From Clostridiales bacterium (lineage in GTDB: Bacteria; Bacillota; Clostridia; Oscillospirales; Oscillospiraceae), in NCBI GenBank assembly GCA_004556345.1, contig SFHQ01000001.1, positions 1 to 64,000 on the forward strand: a DNA stretch of 64,000 bases, in the 5' to 3' direction. Below, piece by piece: positions 19,160 through 29,800 of the stretch; position 1 is the first letter of the stretch; every line of letters starts with the position of its first letter. The notes under the pieces were generated by a model that was not told the DNA's origin, ran no database searches, and worked only from the letters and a program-made list of their open reading frames with translations. A program made the position numbers and the translations under genes.

Positions 19160-20164
19160 TTATTTCACAGCCCAGGCCAAGGGCACAAAGGCTTCGTTGT
19201 ATTTGGCCACTGCGTAGTGGTCGGTCATGCCGGCGATGTAATCGCAGACGGCCCGGTCGGTGCCCTCCCGCAGGCGGATGTCCTGGTAATCCGGGGGCAG
19301 CTCGTCTGGGTGTGTTTGATAGTGCTCGAACAGGCGGGCGATCATATCCTGGGCCTTTGACTCCTCTCCCTTGGCCAAGGGGTTGTAGTAGACAGCCTCG
19401 AACATGAACTCCCGCAGCTTCGCCATGGCCTCGCCGCAGGCGGGCGACTGCCGGATCTCGTCCTGGCCCCGGCTGGCTTGGATCACGTCTAAGGTCAGGG
19501 TGTCGATCCGGCCCCCGTGGTCAAAGCCAAGAACTTGGGAAATATCCAACGGGATGTCCAGGGGGTAGATGATGCCCCCTCGCATGGCATCGTCGATGTC
19601 GTGGTTGATGTAGGCGATCTTGTCCGCCACGCGGACGATCTGACCCTCCAGCGTCTCAGCCTTGTCTGGCCCCGTGTGGCAGAGGATGCCCCGGCGGACC
19701 TCATAGCAGAGGTTCAGGCCCTCCCCCTCCTTTTCCAGGCAGTCCACCACGCGCAAAGACTGCTCATTGTGGCGGAAGCCGCCGGGGAGGATCTCATTGA
19801 GGACCCGCTCTCCGGCGTGGCCGAAGGGGGTGTGTCCCAGGTCATGGCCCAGGGCAATGGCCTCCGTCAGGTCTTCGTTCAAAGCTAAGCCCCTGGCGAT
19901 GGTCCGGGCAATGCGGGCGACCTCTAAGGTATGGGTCATACGGGTGCGGTAGTGATCCCCTTCCGGGCGCAGGAAGACCTGCGTCTTGTGCATCAGCCGC
20001 CGGAACGCTTTGCTGTGTACGATCCGGTCAATGTCCCGCTGGTAGCAGGTGCGGATGGGGCACGGCTCGATGGGCCACAGACGGCCCTCCGACTGGACCG
20101 ACAGGGCGGCGAAGGGCGACAGGGTCTTCCGCTCCCGTTCTTCTGTGATCTCGCGCAGGGTCAT
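19160..20164 (-). CDS. dgt: dGTPase-like HD-domain triphosphohydrolase
   Basis: The 334-residue protein belongs to the deoxyguanosinetriphosphate triphosphohydrolase-like family, which removes triphosphate from dNTPs. HD metal ligands are visible in RTRMTHTLEVARIA and ALGHDLGHTPFGHAGE. I start at ATG 20164, which follows GGAGGGAGC; the eight-residue upstream extension lacks a site. The dgt-dnaG-rpoD order is common in Clostridia, with 32 bases between dgt and dnaG. Substrate preference among dNTPs cannot be read from sequence. Confidence 0.92.
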   Translation of the reverse strand: MTLREITEERERKTLSPFAALSVQSEGRLWPIEPCPIRTCYQRDIDRIVHSKAFRRLMHKTQVFLRPEGDHYRTRMTHTLEVARIARTIARGLALNEDLTEAIALGHDLGHTPFGHAGERVLNEILPGGFRHNEQSLRVVDCLEKEGEGLNLCYEVRRGILCHTGPDKAETLEGQIVRVADKIAYINHDIDDAMRGGIIYPLDIPLDISQVLGFDHGGRIDTLTLDVIQASRGQDEIRQSPACGEAMAKLREFMFEAVYYNPLAKGEESKAQDMIARLFEHYQTHPDELPPDYQDIRLREGTDRAVCDYIAGMTDHYAVAKYNEAFVPLAWAVK

Positions 20165-20300
20165 CGTAGCTCCCTCCTTTTCAGGCAAAGAAAATTTTTC
20201 TTCGCTTGAATATACGAAAAAACAGCTGGTTTTCCTACCGGTTTCTTACCTGTTCATAAAAAGTTTACACTTCCACTTGACAGGTTCTTCAAGCCAGTGT

Positions 20301-20942
20301 TCAGACGGAGGGCTCCTGGGTGGGAACGGCCTTGAAGACCTCCCCCAGCAGCTCCGGGGCCAGCTGCCCGGCAGTCAGCTCTGTGACCCGTGCCTCGTAG
20401 GCTGGCCACTGCTCCAGGGGGAGCAGGGCGGGGATGCGGACCTGGGCACCGTATTCGATCTCCCCCAAAATGCCTTGGACCGCAGCGATCTCCAGCTTCA
20501 TACGCTCGAACAGATTGTAGGGGCACTCGATGACGGTATCCGCCCACTGGCGGACCACCGCGACCCCAGCGGCGGTCAGGGTGTCTTTGGCCGACTTGGT
20601 ATACGCCCGCAGGAGGCCACCGGTGCCCAGCAGGATCCCGCCGAAATAACGGGTCACGACGCAGCAGACGTTTTCTACACCCTCCCGCCGGAAGACCTCT
20701 AACATAGGCTGCCCAGCGGTACCCTGGGGTTCCCCGTCGTCAGAGTAGCGGGTGATGCCGCCCTCGCGAATGAGGTAGCACCAGCAGTTGTGACGGGCGT
20801 CGTAGTATTTGGCTTTCATCTCAGCGATCTTTTCTCTGGCTTCCTCCTCCGTCTCCACGTGCCAGACGTGGCCGATGAAGCGGGAGCGCTTTTCCGAGAA
20901 CTCGGTCTCGCTGTCCTGGGCTGGGATATAGTATTCTGCCAT
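20301..20942 (-). CDS. YigZ / IMPACT family protein
   Basis: The 213-residue protein has the UPF0029 N-terminal domain (SRFIGHVWHVETEEEAREKI; ARHNCWCYLI; SDDGEPQGTAGQPML; VTRYFGGILLGTGGLLRAY) and a shorter C-terminal alpha/beta domain (about 140-205). The YigZ family's molecular role is not settled; the eukaryotic relative IMPACT regulates Gcn2. It starts four bases after the hflX stop, so it is co-transcribed with hflX. Confidence 0.9.
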   Translation of the reverse strand: MAEYYIPAQDSETEFSEKRSRFIGHVWHVETEEEAREKIAEMKAKYYDARHNCWCYLIREGGITRYSDDGEPQGTAGQPMLEVFRREGVENVCCVVTRYFGGILLGTGGLLRAYTKSAKDTLTAAGVAVVRQWADTVIECPYNLFERMKLEIAAVQGILGEIEYGAQVRIPALLPLEQWPAYEARVTELTAGQLAPELLGEVFKAVPTQEPSV

Positions 20943-20946
20943 GGTC

Positions 20947-22254
20947 TCAGTCCTCCCAGAATTCCTTGGGGGGCTGCCAGCCCCCGGTGATGAACTCTCT
21001 GACCTGACCGGCGGTTTTTTCGGAGCAGACGGCTTCGACCTCGATGGTCTCGCCGTATTCTACCTTTTCCACCTTGGCATCCCGGTAGAGCATGTCCAAC
21101 ACCCCGCCCTTGTCATAGGGCAGGGAGAGGGTGACCCGGTGGAAGCCGGTGTCCAGGCGCTTGCCGATCATGGCCAGAAGTTGATCCAAGCCCTCCCCTG
21201 TCTTGGCGGAGATGGAGACGATATCTTCGCCATGGGGACGGATGTCCCCCACATAGACATCGGACTTATTAAAAACCTCTATGCGGGGCGTCTGTTCGGC
21301 CCCCAGCTGGCGGATCAAGGACTCCACCACGTCCGCCTGCTCCCGCCACTCCGGGTTGGAGGCGTCGATGACGTGAAGAATGAGGTCGGCGTAAGCCAGT
21401 TCTTCCAGCGTCGCCTTGAAGGCCTCGACCAGGTGGTGGGGCAGCTTACGGATGAAGCCAACGGTGTCGGAGATGAGAACGGTACAGGTATCGGAGATCT
21501 CTAAGGTGCGGGTGGTCGTGTCCAGGGTGTCAAAGAGACGGTTCCGAGCTGGGATGCCCGCGTCGGTCAAGGCGTTGAGCAGGGTGGACTTGCCCGCGTT
21601 GGTATAGCCCACAATGGCCACAACGGGGACCTCGTTCTTCTCCCGGCGGTCCCGCTGGACGGCCCGGACCCGGCGGACCTCTTCCAGGTCCTCCGTGAGC
21701 TTAGCGATCTTGCGGCGGATGTGGCGGCGGTCCGTTTCCAGCTGGGTCTCACCAGGGCCACGGGTACCGATGGGCGACTTGCCGCCGGAGGCGGTCTGGC
21801 GCACCAGGTGGCCCCACATGCCCGTCAGACGGGGCAGGAGGTATTTATATTGGGCCAGCTCCACCTGTAAGCGGCCCTCTTTGGTGCGGGCCCGCTGGGC
21901 GAAGATGTCTAAGATCAGACCCGCCCGGTCGATGACTTGGACGCCGATCTCCTCCGTCAGCACCCGCTGCTGGGAGGGGGACAGCTCGTTGTCGAAGACC
22001 ACCAGGTCGGCTTCCTGAGCGTGGACCAGATCGGTGACCTCGGCGACCTTGCCCTCGCCGATGAAGGTCCGGGCCTCTGGGGTATCTCGGTTCTGGAGGA
22101 TGATGCCCACGCTCTCGCCGCCGGCAGTCTCCACCAGGGCGGCCAGCTCCTCCAGGGTGGTTTCACTGGCGTTGTCCTCTCGCGGCAGGCTGTCGGCATT
22201 CAGCCCCACCAGGACGGCGCGGTTTCTGGTCTCTTGGGTGTTATGGTCGGTCAT
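20947..22254 (-). CDS. hflX: Ribosome-associated GTPase HflX
   Basis: The 435-residue protein binds the large ribosomal subunit and helps rescue or split stalled ribosomes. An N-terminal HflX domain (about 1-190; FIGEGKVAEV, SGGKSPIGTRGPGETQLE) precedes the GTPase domain, with G1 GYTNAGKST, G3 DTVGFI and G4 NKSD. A C-terminal alpha/beta domain follows. AAGGAGG precedes ATG 22254. It is followed closely by yigZ and preceded 48 bases away by a flavin reductase gene on the same strand. Confidence 0.95.
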   Translation of the reverse strand: MTDHNTQETRNRAVLVGLNADSLPREDNASETTLEELAALVETAGGESVGIILQNRDTPEARTFIGEGKVAEVTDLVHAQEADLVVFDNELSPSQQRVLTEEIGVQVIDRAGLILDIFAQRARTKEGRLQVELAQYKYLLPRLTGMWGHLVRQTASGGKSPIGTRGPGETQLETDRRHIRRKIAKLTEDLEEVRRVRAVQRDRREKNEVPVVAIVGYTNAGKSTLLNALTDAGIPARNRLFDTLDTTTRTLEISDTCTVLISDTVGFIRKLPHHLVEAFKATLEELAYADLILHVIDASNPEWREQADVVESLIRQLGAEQTPRIEVFNKSDVYVGDIRPHGEDIVSISAKTGEGLDQLLAMIGKRLDTGFHRVTLSLPYDKGGVLDMLYRDAKVEKVEYGETIEVEAVCSEKTAGQVREFITGGWQPPKEFWED

Positions 22255-22302
22255 TGGCGGCCTCCTTCTCTTGGGATGGGTTCTCTTCGGCAGGGGTGCG
22301 GG

Positions 22303-22803
22303 TCAGTCCCGCACCAGCACCTGGGTGATCTCACCCAGGTACATCCGGTGATAGTCTTTGGCTTTGTATTCTTGCAGGGCCTCGGCGTCCATGTGAGCGG
22401 GGTCCAGATCGTTCCAATAGCGCTTTTTGCAAACCAGGACCAGGTCGGCCTCCTGAATATACGGAGCCTGCCCAGCCGCGGCCACATGGAAGCCGCAGGC
22501 AGCGAACTTATCCTCGTCCCGGCCACTGACGGCACCGCAATAAGACAGCGCCTTTTTCCACTGAGGGCCGAAGAAGGAAAGGGTAAACTCGTCAGACTGC
22601 TCGATAAATCCAAACGTATAGCGCTGGGGGCGGACATAGATGGTCGCCATGGGCTTGCGCCACAGCACGCCCAGGCCGCCCCAGCTGGCGGTCATGGTGT
22701 TGCAGTGGTCGGGCGTCCCGGCGGTGATGAGCATCCAGCGGTCCCCGATGAGGGAAAAGACATTTTCCGTCAGGGTCTTTGGGGCGATCTCGTGAAACAT
22801 CAT
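22303..22803 (-). CDS. Flavin reductase (flavoredoxin-like) domain protein
   Basis: The 166-residue protein is a split-barrel FMN-binding protein of the flavin reductase/flavoredoxin family. Visible features are LITAGTPDHCNTMTASWGG near the N-terminus, MATIYVRPQRYTFGFIEQSD, TLSFFGPQWKKALSYCGAVSGRD and a C-terminal YHRMYLGEI. Members transfer electrons using bound FMN; physiological partners are usually unknown. ATG 22803 is preceded by GGAGGAA. It may be transcribed with hflX-yigZ. Confidence 0.85.
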   Translation of the reverse strand: MMFHEIAPKTLTENVFSLIGDRWMLITAGTPDHCNTMTASWGGLGVLWRKPMATIYVRPQRYTFGFIEQSDEFTLSFFGPQWKKALSYCGAVSGRDEDKFAACGFHVAAAGQAPYIQEADLVLVCKKRYWNDLDPAHMDAEALQEYKAKDYHRMYLGEITQVLVRD

Positions 22804-22895
22804 GGGTTCCTCCTCTTCACAGGAAAAATGTGCCTTCCCCTTAGTGTATGCAAAAGGGTCCCGGAGGAACCCTCGGCTTCTGGGTAGGGAATATG

Positions 22896-22924
22896 GAAAA
22901 ACCCGTGCCGGTCAGGGCACGGGT
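22896..22924 (-). terminator. terminator of rpmE
   Basis: ACCCGTGCC-GGTCA-GGGCACGGGT has a T-run on the minus strand (GGGTTTTTCC). It lies 18 bases after the rpmE stop. Confidence 0.88.
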
Positions 22925-22941
22925 CCAAAGACAAAAATCTT

Positions 22942-23145
22942 TTAGTTTTCCAAACCGAACTTTTTGTTGAAACGGCTGACGCGTCCGCCGGTATCCACCA
23001 TCTTCTGCTTGCCGGTGAAGAAGGGGTGACACTTGGAGCAAACTTCGACGCGGATGTCCTTCTTGGTGGATCTGGTCTTGATCACATTACCGCAAGCACA
23101 ACGAATCGTGGTCTCCTCGTAGTTGGGATGGATGCCTTCCTTCAT
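22942..23145 (-). CDS. rpmE: 50S ribosomal protein L31 (zinc-binding type)
   Basis: The 67-residue protein is a complete L31 with four zinc-ligand cysteines: C16 and C18 (CACGN) and C36 and C39 (CSKC). This is the zinc-containing form, which many bacteria replace with a Zn-free paralogue under zinc limitation. AGAGGTG precedes the ATG. It has its own promoter, leader hairpin and terminator. Confidence 0.97.
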   Translation of the reverse strand: MKEGIHPNYEETTIRCACGNVIKTRSTKKDIRVEVCSKCHPFFTGKQKMVDTGGRVSRFNKKFGLEN

Positions 23146-23177
23146 TCGTGTTCACCTCTTTCTGATATCAAAAAATG

Positions 23178-23194
23178 TGCGCTCTTCAAGCGCA
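23178..23194 (-). ncRNA. rpmE leader hairpin, possible L31 autoregulatory leader
   Basis: On the minus strand TGCGCT-TGAAG-AGCGCA is followed by CATTTTTT, about 30 bases before the rpmE start and just after the predicted transcription start. It resembles a short attenuator or a ribosomal-protein leader. L31 leaders are known in Firmicutes, but I cannot confirm a family match by eye. Confidence 0.4.
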
Positions 23195-23200
23195 TGACCT

Positions 23201-23229
23201 ATGGTACCACTTTTCCAAGGAAAATGCAA
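23201..23229 (-). promoter_or_regulatory. sigma-A promoter of rpmE
   Basis: On the minus strand TTGCAT (23224-23229) and TACCAT (23201-23206) are 17 bases apart. It lies between the addA stop and the rpmE leader. Confidence 0.5.
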
Positions 23230-23247
23230 CTCTTTTTTCCGATTTTT

Positions 23248-26200
23248 TTAATTTTTTTCATTTTCCCCAGCCAAGTCGATCCCGACGCCCGGATGTAGGA
23301 ACCAGAGCAGGCGGTGGACGACTGGTTTTTGCGTCAGCGTTTCCAGGGCATAGGCGTAGGCAGCCAGCTGGCCTTGGTAGCGCTGGGCGCGGTCCTGGGC
23401 GGCGTAGGGGGGCACGCGGTCGGTTTTGAAATCAAATAAGGTAAGGCCCTCCTCCGTTTCAAACCAGCCGTCGATGACGCCTTGCAGCAAAATTTCTTCT
23501 CCGGGCAAGGCATCTGGATAGAACCGCTTCGCATCGACCAGGAGGGAGAAGGGATATTCCCGCTGCAAGGTTGGATTTTCCCGCAGGGCGCGGCCCAAGT
23601 CTCCGGCGAAAAAGCGGGCGACGGAAATGGGCGAGACGGACTGGGCCTGTGGTTCGGTCAGGTAACCCTGGGCAGTCAGACGGGCCAGTTCTTCCTCCAC
23701 CTCACGGGCAGAGCCGGTCTTGTCCAGCCGAATAGACTGCATGACCGTGTGCAGGGCCGTGCCCCGCTGGGCGGCGGTGAGTCCCATGCTCTCCTGGGCG
23801 AAGGTCGGGCGATAGAATGGCTCCGGTTCATCCGTCTCCTTGTCCCGCAGGAGAAACACGCCAGGCTCGTCCGGGTCCTGCTGGGCCACTTGGGTGGCGG
23901 TGATCTTGGCGGGGGTCGCGGAGGAAATGGCGTAGGGGTATTGCCATTGCAGGCGGGAGACGATCTCCTCCGGGGATAGGTCGAGGAGGCGTTGCTCTTC
24001 TGCCATGGTCCGGCGGTGGCGGCGGCCTGCCTCCTGAGAGACGGCTCCGGTATGATATTCGATCCGCCAGGCGGGACCTAGGGGGACAGCGGGGCGCGGT
24101 GTGCCGTCCTGCCCGCCCGCTTGGCGCAGGACTTCTCCCTCCGGGCGAAGCAGGGCAGCCAGCAAGACCCACTCTCCCGGCCCGGCGCAGCTTTGCAGCA
24201 CGCGGGGATCGGCGGGATAGGATAGACTGGCGCCCAGGGTTTTGAGTGGGTTGCCGCGGACCGGGAGCGCGTGGGTCATGATCAGCTTTTCTTTGGCGCG
24301 GGTCATGGCGACGTAGAGCAGACGCATTTCCTCGGCCATCATCTCTTTATTCAGCGCCAGCGCGACTCCCTCCCTGGCCAAGGTGGTAAACTCAACCATC
24401 GTCTCCCGGTCCAGCCCCTTGGGGCCAAGGCCCAGCTTGGGGTGGAACAGAACCCGTTTTTTCTGGTCGGACTGATTAAACTGCCGCCCCAGGCCGCACA
24501 GAAAGACGACCGGGTATTCCAGCCCCTTGGAGCGGTGGATGGACAGCAGCTTGACCCCAGCGCTCTCCTTGGGGGCGGCAGGGGGTGTTTGGAGGGTCCC
24601 GCTTTTCCGCACCCGGTCCAGATGGAGCAGGAAACCAAACAAGCCCTTGTGACCCGTGCCCTCAAAGCGGCGGGCCAACTGGTAGAAGGACAAGAGATTT
24701 TCCCGGCGTTTTTCCCCACCGGGCATAGCGGAGAAGATCTCCAGCAGGTCCGTTTCCCGATACAAATTCCATAGCAGTTGATGGCTGGTCAGCTCCCCCG
24801 CCCCAAAGCGCAGGGCTGCTAACTGGGCCAGAAACTCCACACAGTCCGGCCAGCCTTGGGCGGCGGCGGTTTGCAGGGCGGTGTAGAAGTCCCCTTCTGC
24901 TAACGTGCGGATCGCGGCGAGACGGTCCCCGGTGAAGCCCACCACAGGGGACCGCAGGACGGCTAAGAGCGGGATGTCCTGGCGGGGGTTGTCGATGATC
25001 TGGAGCCAGGAGAGGGCGACGGAGACCTCCGTGGTCTGAAAGAGGTCGCTCCCCTCTTCGGCGGACCAGTTGACCCCCTGGTCCTCCAGGGCCTGGGTGT
25101 AATACTGGCGCACAGGGCCGGGGGAACGCAGGAGAATGGCGATGTCATCCGGGGCCAGGGAGCGGGTGCCTCCCTGACCATCGGAGACGGGAAAGCCGGA
25201 CTGGAGCAGGTCCGCGATCTGTTTGGCCACAAAGCGGGCTTCCAAGTCGTTGCGCTCGATCTTTTGTTGGGTATAGGCCGGGTCCTCGCTGAAGTCTAAG
25301 ACATGAAGCTCCGTCTCATAGCCCTCCCCCGCCGGGAACGTCCCGCCGGGATACAGGGCCTGGTCTGCCGTGTAATCCAGCTCGCCCAGCTCACGGGACA
25401 TGACGCAGCGGAACAGGTCGTTGGCCGCTTCCAGGACCTCCGGGCGGGAGCGGAAGTTTTTGGAGAGGGTGATGCGCCGTTCCTCCCCCTCCGCCGCTTG
25501 GTCATAGGGGCGGAAGGTCCGATACTTTTCCAAAAAGATGGTGGGGTCGGCCAGGCGGAAGCGATAGATAGACTGCTTCACATCGCCCACCAAGAAGAGG
25601 TTTTTCCCATCCTGGGAGAGGGCGCGGAAGATCGTGTTTTGCACTTGGTTCGTGTCCTGGTATTCGTCCACCATGATCTCGGCGTAGCGCTGACCCCATT
25701 GTCGGGCCAGGTCGGTAGGCTGGCCCTGGTCGTTCACCAGGAGGCGGATGGCGTCATGCTCCAAATCGGAAAAATCCAACAGGGCGCGTTTTTTCTTTTC
25801 CGCGTCGTAGGCTTTGACGAAATCTGCGGTCAGGGCGAACAGGCCCCGCATGGCGGGGTACAGCAGGGCCATATCCTCCAACAAGCTGGCGCTGGGGCTG
25901 GACAGGCGGTCTGCCACCTTGCCCATGGCCTTTTTACAGCGGTCCCGCAGGCTTTTGATCTGTTCCTGCGCAGAACTATTCTCTACGCCGCGGGAGGAGC
26001 CGAGCCGGGGAAACGGGATCACGACCCGTTCGGCGGCGGCGTCCCAGCCTTGGGCGCAGGCGGCCACAAAATGCTCCAGGGCTTGGGCCGTCTCTTTGAG
26101 GCTGGGAAGGTAGGCCTTTTCCAGGACGGGGTCCTCCAAGGTCAGGTCGCAGGCCGTCTCCATCTGCTCCTTCCAATAGGCGCCGGTGGCTTTGGCGTCT

Positions 26201-26853
26201 TCCAGGAGCAGCTTGCCCCAAGGGGTTTGGCCTGCGTCGGTCAGATGGGACAGGTCCAGGGCGCGGCGCTGTTCTTCCAGCCAGGCCAGAGGATCGGCAG
26301 CGCTTTGGATCTTTTCATAGACGTCCAGGACGATCTCCACGAGGCGGCTGTCGTCCCGCCCGGCGGTGAGGAGGTCGAGCAGCTGGGCAAAGTCTCCGTC
26401 CGGGTCGATGTCCTCATAGCGTTCCTCTAAGATCTGGTCCAGGGTGCGTGCCATGAGGACGGAGGCTTCTTCCTCCTCGCAGAGGGTGAAGTCGCTGGGA
26501 ATGTCTAAGAGGTGCCCCCACTGGCGCAGGAGAACGGTACAGAAGGCATGGATGGTGGAGATCTGCGTCTCATATAAAAGGGCCGACTGGCGGCGGAGAT
26601 GGGCGTTGTCTGGGTGGGCCGCTTGGGCCTCGTTCAGTTCCCCGGCGATGCGGCCCCGGAGTTCCTCGGCGGCGGCGCGGGTGAAGGTGATGATGAGGAA
26701 CTCGTTGATGTTTTTCTCTTCATATAAAATACGATCCAACAGGCGCTCCACCAGAACGCGGGTCTTGCCTGACCCGGCGGCGGCGGAGACAAGCAGGGTG
26801 CCGCCCCGGTTTTTGACGACGGCCTCCTGCTCAGGGGTTCGTTTGACGGCCAT
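23248..26853 (-). CDS. addA: AddA subunit of ATP-dependent helicase/nuclease AddAB
   Basis: The 1201-residue UvrD-type helicase with a C-terminal RecB-like nuclease works with AddB to resect double-strand breaks for recombination. Walker A is at residues about 25-31 (AAAGSGKT); further helicase motifs include FLIITFTRAAAEELR, MVDEYQDTNQVQN and LLSIHRSKGLEYPVVFL. The nuclease signature DFKTDRV is followed by Q/Y-rich GQLAAYAYAL near the C-terminus. The start ATG 26853 follows GGAGGGGAGCC and overlaps the end of addB by 23 bases. Confidence 0.96.
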   Translation of the reverse strand: MAVKRTPEQEAVVKNRGGTLLVSAAAGSGKTRVLVERLLDRILYEEKNINEFLIITFTRAAAEELRGRIAGELNEAQAAHPDNAHLRRQSALLYETQISTIHAFCTVLLRQWGHLLDIPSDFTLCEEEEASVLMARTLDQILEERYEDIDPDGDFAQLLDLLTAGRDDSRLVEIVLDVYEKIQSAADPLAWLEEQRRALDLSHLTDAGQTPWGKLLLEDAKATGAYWKEQMETACDLTLEDPVLEKAYLPSLKETAQALEHFVAACAQGWDAAAERVVIPFPRLGSSRGVENSSAQEQIKSLRDRCKKAMGKVADRLSSPSASLLEDMALLYPAMRGLFALTADFVKAYDAEKKKRALLDFSDLEHDAIRLLVNDQGQPTDLARQWGQRYAEIMVDEYQDTNQVQNTIFRALSQDGKNLFLVGDVKQSIYRFRLADPTIFLEKYRTFRPYDQAAEGEERRITLSKNFRSRPEVLEAANDLFRCVMSRELGELDYTADQALYPGGTFPAGEGYETELHVLDFSEDPAYTQQKIERNDLEARFVAKQIADLLQSGFPVSDGQGGTRSLAPDDIAILLRSPGPVRQYYTQALEDQGVNWSAEEGSDLFQTTEVSVALSWLQIIDNPRQDIPLLAVLRSPVVGFTGDRLAAIRTLAEGDFYTALQTAAAQGWPDCVEFLAQLAALRFGAGELTSHQLLWNLYRETDLLEIFSAMPGGEKRRENLLSFYQLARRFEGTGHKGLFGFLLHLDRVRKSGTLQTPPAAPKESAGVKLLSIHRSKGLEYPVVFLCGLGRQFNQSDQKKRVLFHPKLGLGPKGLDRETMVEFTTLAREGVALALNKEMMAEEMRLLYVAMTRAKEKLIMTHALPVRGNPLKTLGASLSYPADPRVLQSCAGPGEWVLLAALLRPEGEVLRQAGGQDGTPRPAVPLGPAWRIEYHTGAVSQEAGRRHRRTMAEEQRLLDLSPEEIVSRLQWQYPYAISSATPAKITATQVAQQDPDEPGVFLLRDKETDEPEPFYRPTFAQESMGLTAAQRGTALHTVMQSIRLDKTGSAREVEEELARLTAQGYLTEPQAQSVSPISVARFFAGDLGRALRENPTLQREYPFSLLVDAKRFYPDALPGEEILLQGVIDGWFETEEGLTLFDFKTDRVPPYAAQDRAQRYQGQLAAYAYALETLTQKPVVHRLLWFLHPGVGIDLAGENEKN

Positions 26854-29800
26854 GAGGCTCCCCTCCTTCCTCGGTCTGGGAGAGATTCGCCCAGAAGGTC
26901 TTGTTCTCTACGGTGGGGGCCCAGCGGCGGTGGTCACCGGTGGCCTCTGCGCTTTCCTCGAATTGGCAGGCCTGGGCAAACTCGCAGTAGGTACAGGCGT
27001 TTTGCTCCTTGCTCCGCCAGAAGGGGTCGGCGTCGATGTTCCCACGGGCGATCTCCTGGCAGATCTGGGAGAGGATGGTTTGAATATGTAAGTCGAGACG
27101 ACCCAGCTTTTCGGCGGAGACCAAGGCATCGCCGCTGATGGTGGTCTCGTCCTTCTTCGTCTTGACCTTCACGGGGAGAAAGCGCAGGCTGCCCTCGCCG
27201 TGCTCCATGGCCTCTACCACATCGGCATCCTCCAGAATGAGGCCCTTGCGGAGCAGCTCTTTGTCCAGTTCTTTCTGCCGGGCCGCTTCGTCCATGGTGC
27301 GGCTGCCTTTTAGGACGGCTTCCCGCGCCGGAAGATAGAGGACCCCGGCGGGGACAGGCTGCTCCCCGAAGAGCGGGCTTCCCTCCCGTTCCAAGGTAAA
27401 GAGGTAGAGTAAAAGCTGCAAGCCCAGGCCGTTCCAGATCTCGGTGAGGTCGAAGGATTTTCGGCCGGTTTTGTAGTCGACCACCCGAAGATAGAGGCGG
27501 CCGTCTTTTTCGTTGCGCCAGCCGTCCACCCGGTCCACAAAGCCGGAGATGCTGAGGGTGATGCCGTGACTGGTCCGGTTCACCGGAGGCAGGGACTTGT
27601 CCGGGCCGTAGCCAAAGCCCAGCTCGAACCAAAGGGGCTGAAAATCCGAGCTGCGAAGCTCCGCCACCACGTTTTCCACCACGGCGCGAACACCCTTTTC
27701 CAGGCGGCGGAAGAGGTAGCGGAAGCGGGGCGTCTGATGTTCCATGCCGCCCAGCTTGCCGTGGACATAGTCCCGCACGGCCTGCGTGGCAAAGCCTTGG
27801 ATGGCCTCGTCGGAGACCTGGGCTGCGCCGCCTTGGTCTTGGATGGCTCGGAGCACATGTTCCAGAACATAATGCACAAACGTGCCGTATTCCGGCGCGT
27901 CAAATCCAGCGGGACGGCGGGCGCGGGCGTCCAGGCCGTAGCGCAGGAAATAAGCAAAGTGGCAGGACTGGTATTGATCCATCCGGGAGGCCGACATGGG
28001 GACCTTCTTCCCATAGAGGGCAGACACAGCCCCCGGCGACAAGCGCCCCCGCTGCCAGCGGGCCGCCTGATCCAAATGGCGAAACAGGGCCGCAGAACGC
28101 GGGTCCTCCGAGAGGGCCGCACGGATCGACGGGACCCCAGCCGCCAGGGAGCGCAGCTGGTCCGGGGAAGGCGCTGGCTTCTCCCGGCGCTGGCACTGGG
28201 GGAAGAGCGTCTCCAGACGCTCGATCAAAAAAGAGGGGCGCTTCTCGCCGCCCGTCTCGCCTTGCGCAGGCCAGGTGACATAGAGCTTTCGGGCGGGCTG
28301 GGCGCAGGTGGTGTAGACGATGGTATATTCGCGGGAGAGCTTTTCCTCGGTCCGGGGTGCCAGCTCCAGGCCGTAGCCCTCTAAAATTTCCCGGTCGTGG
28401 TCGGTGAGCAGGCCCAGGCCGGGGGTGACCTGCGGGATAGAGCTGTCATCCGCCCCGACAAGGAAAATCACTTGACAGGCTCTTCCACCCAGGCGCTGGG
28501 CATCGCCCGCCGTGACACGATCCAGCGAGGCCGGGATCGTACCCACGGTGTAGCGGGAAAGCAGGAGACGGAGCAAGCGGGAGAAGTCGCTGAGACTGCT
28601 CTCCATTTCGCCGACCATGGCCACGCATTGCTCCAAGGCCCCGCAGAAGATCTCCCAGAGCTGGCTGTATTCGCGGGCCAGTTCGGGTTCTCCCCGCTCT
28701 AACAGGGCGGCGCTGCGGGCCTCCAGGGCCTCCGGAGCCTGGATCTCTTCGAGAAATTTGTAAAGGGAAATCACTTGCTCCCCTATAGTATCTCCGGCAT
28801 TTTTCTTGAGTTGTTCCAGGGGAGCGATGACACGAAGACGCAGGGCATTGAGGGCAGTCAGCTCCGCTTCGTCCTCCGGGGTGGTCTCCTTCTGCCAGCC
28901 GCGGGGGTTGCGTTTCCACCCCTTTTCTGCAGTCCATTGGCGGCCCCGAATGTCCCAGGTGAGGACGTAGTTTTCCAGGCGGTCACAGTCCTCCGGGGTC
29001 AGGCCGGTGAGGCCGGTCTTGAGATACCGAAAGACGTCATCGTAGGTGTAGCCCCCGGTCACGGAATCCAGGGCGGCAGTGATGAGGGTGAAGATGGGCT
29101 TTTGCAAAATGTCGGTCTTGTCCGCCTGGAAGAGGGGGATGTTGTACTGGGCAAAACTATCTTCGAGCTGCTCCCAATAGCCGTCCATCGAGCGGGCGGC
29201 GACTGCGATGTCCCGATACCGAAATAGACCGGAGCGGACCAGGGCTTGTATTTCTCCGGCCACCCAGGCGATCTCTTCTCTGGGGGAGACCAGATTGACC
29301 GTGGTCACGCTACTGTCCCAGGGGCCGTCATAGGGCTGGGTACTCTGGGTGAAGAGTGTTTTCTCCGCGTAGTCCAGCGGAAGCGTCCTATGTCCTCCGT
29401 TGTCTGACAAGTGTTCTCGCTTTACGGTTCTATGCCCTTTTTTCGCCAAGCGGGACAGCATGGCGATGGTTTTGCCCGCCGGGGCAAAGACGGCCTCTTC
29501 CTCTGCCCCGCCGTCCCAGGTGAGAGAGACGGTGACGGAGTGGGCCTGCTTCAAGATCTGCTCCAGCACAAGCCGCTGCTGGGGCGTGAAGTCGGTGAAG
29601 CCGTCCAGATAAACGTCTTTCTCCTGAAAGAACGGATAGGCGCTGAGCTTTTGGGCCAGGCGGGTGAGACGGTCACGAGGGTCCAAGGCCCCTCGCGCCG
29701 TGCGGGCCTCATAGGCCCCGAAGATGAGGCCCAGGTCTCGAAGCTTTTGCCCGTCCAGACCCTCCGTCTCCTCCCCCACCTGGGCCAGTGTCTCACCCGT

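Noticed and set aside
20190..20295. Promoter for the dgt-dnaG-rpoD operon
   Set aside because: Several AT-rich boxes are present (for example TATATT near 20208), but none has an acceptable -35 at 16-18 bases, so I did not list one.
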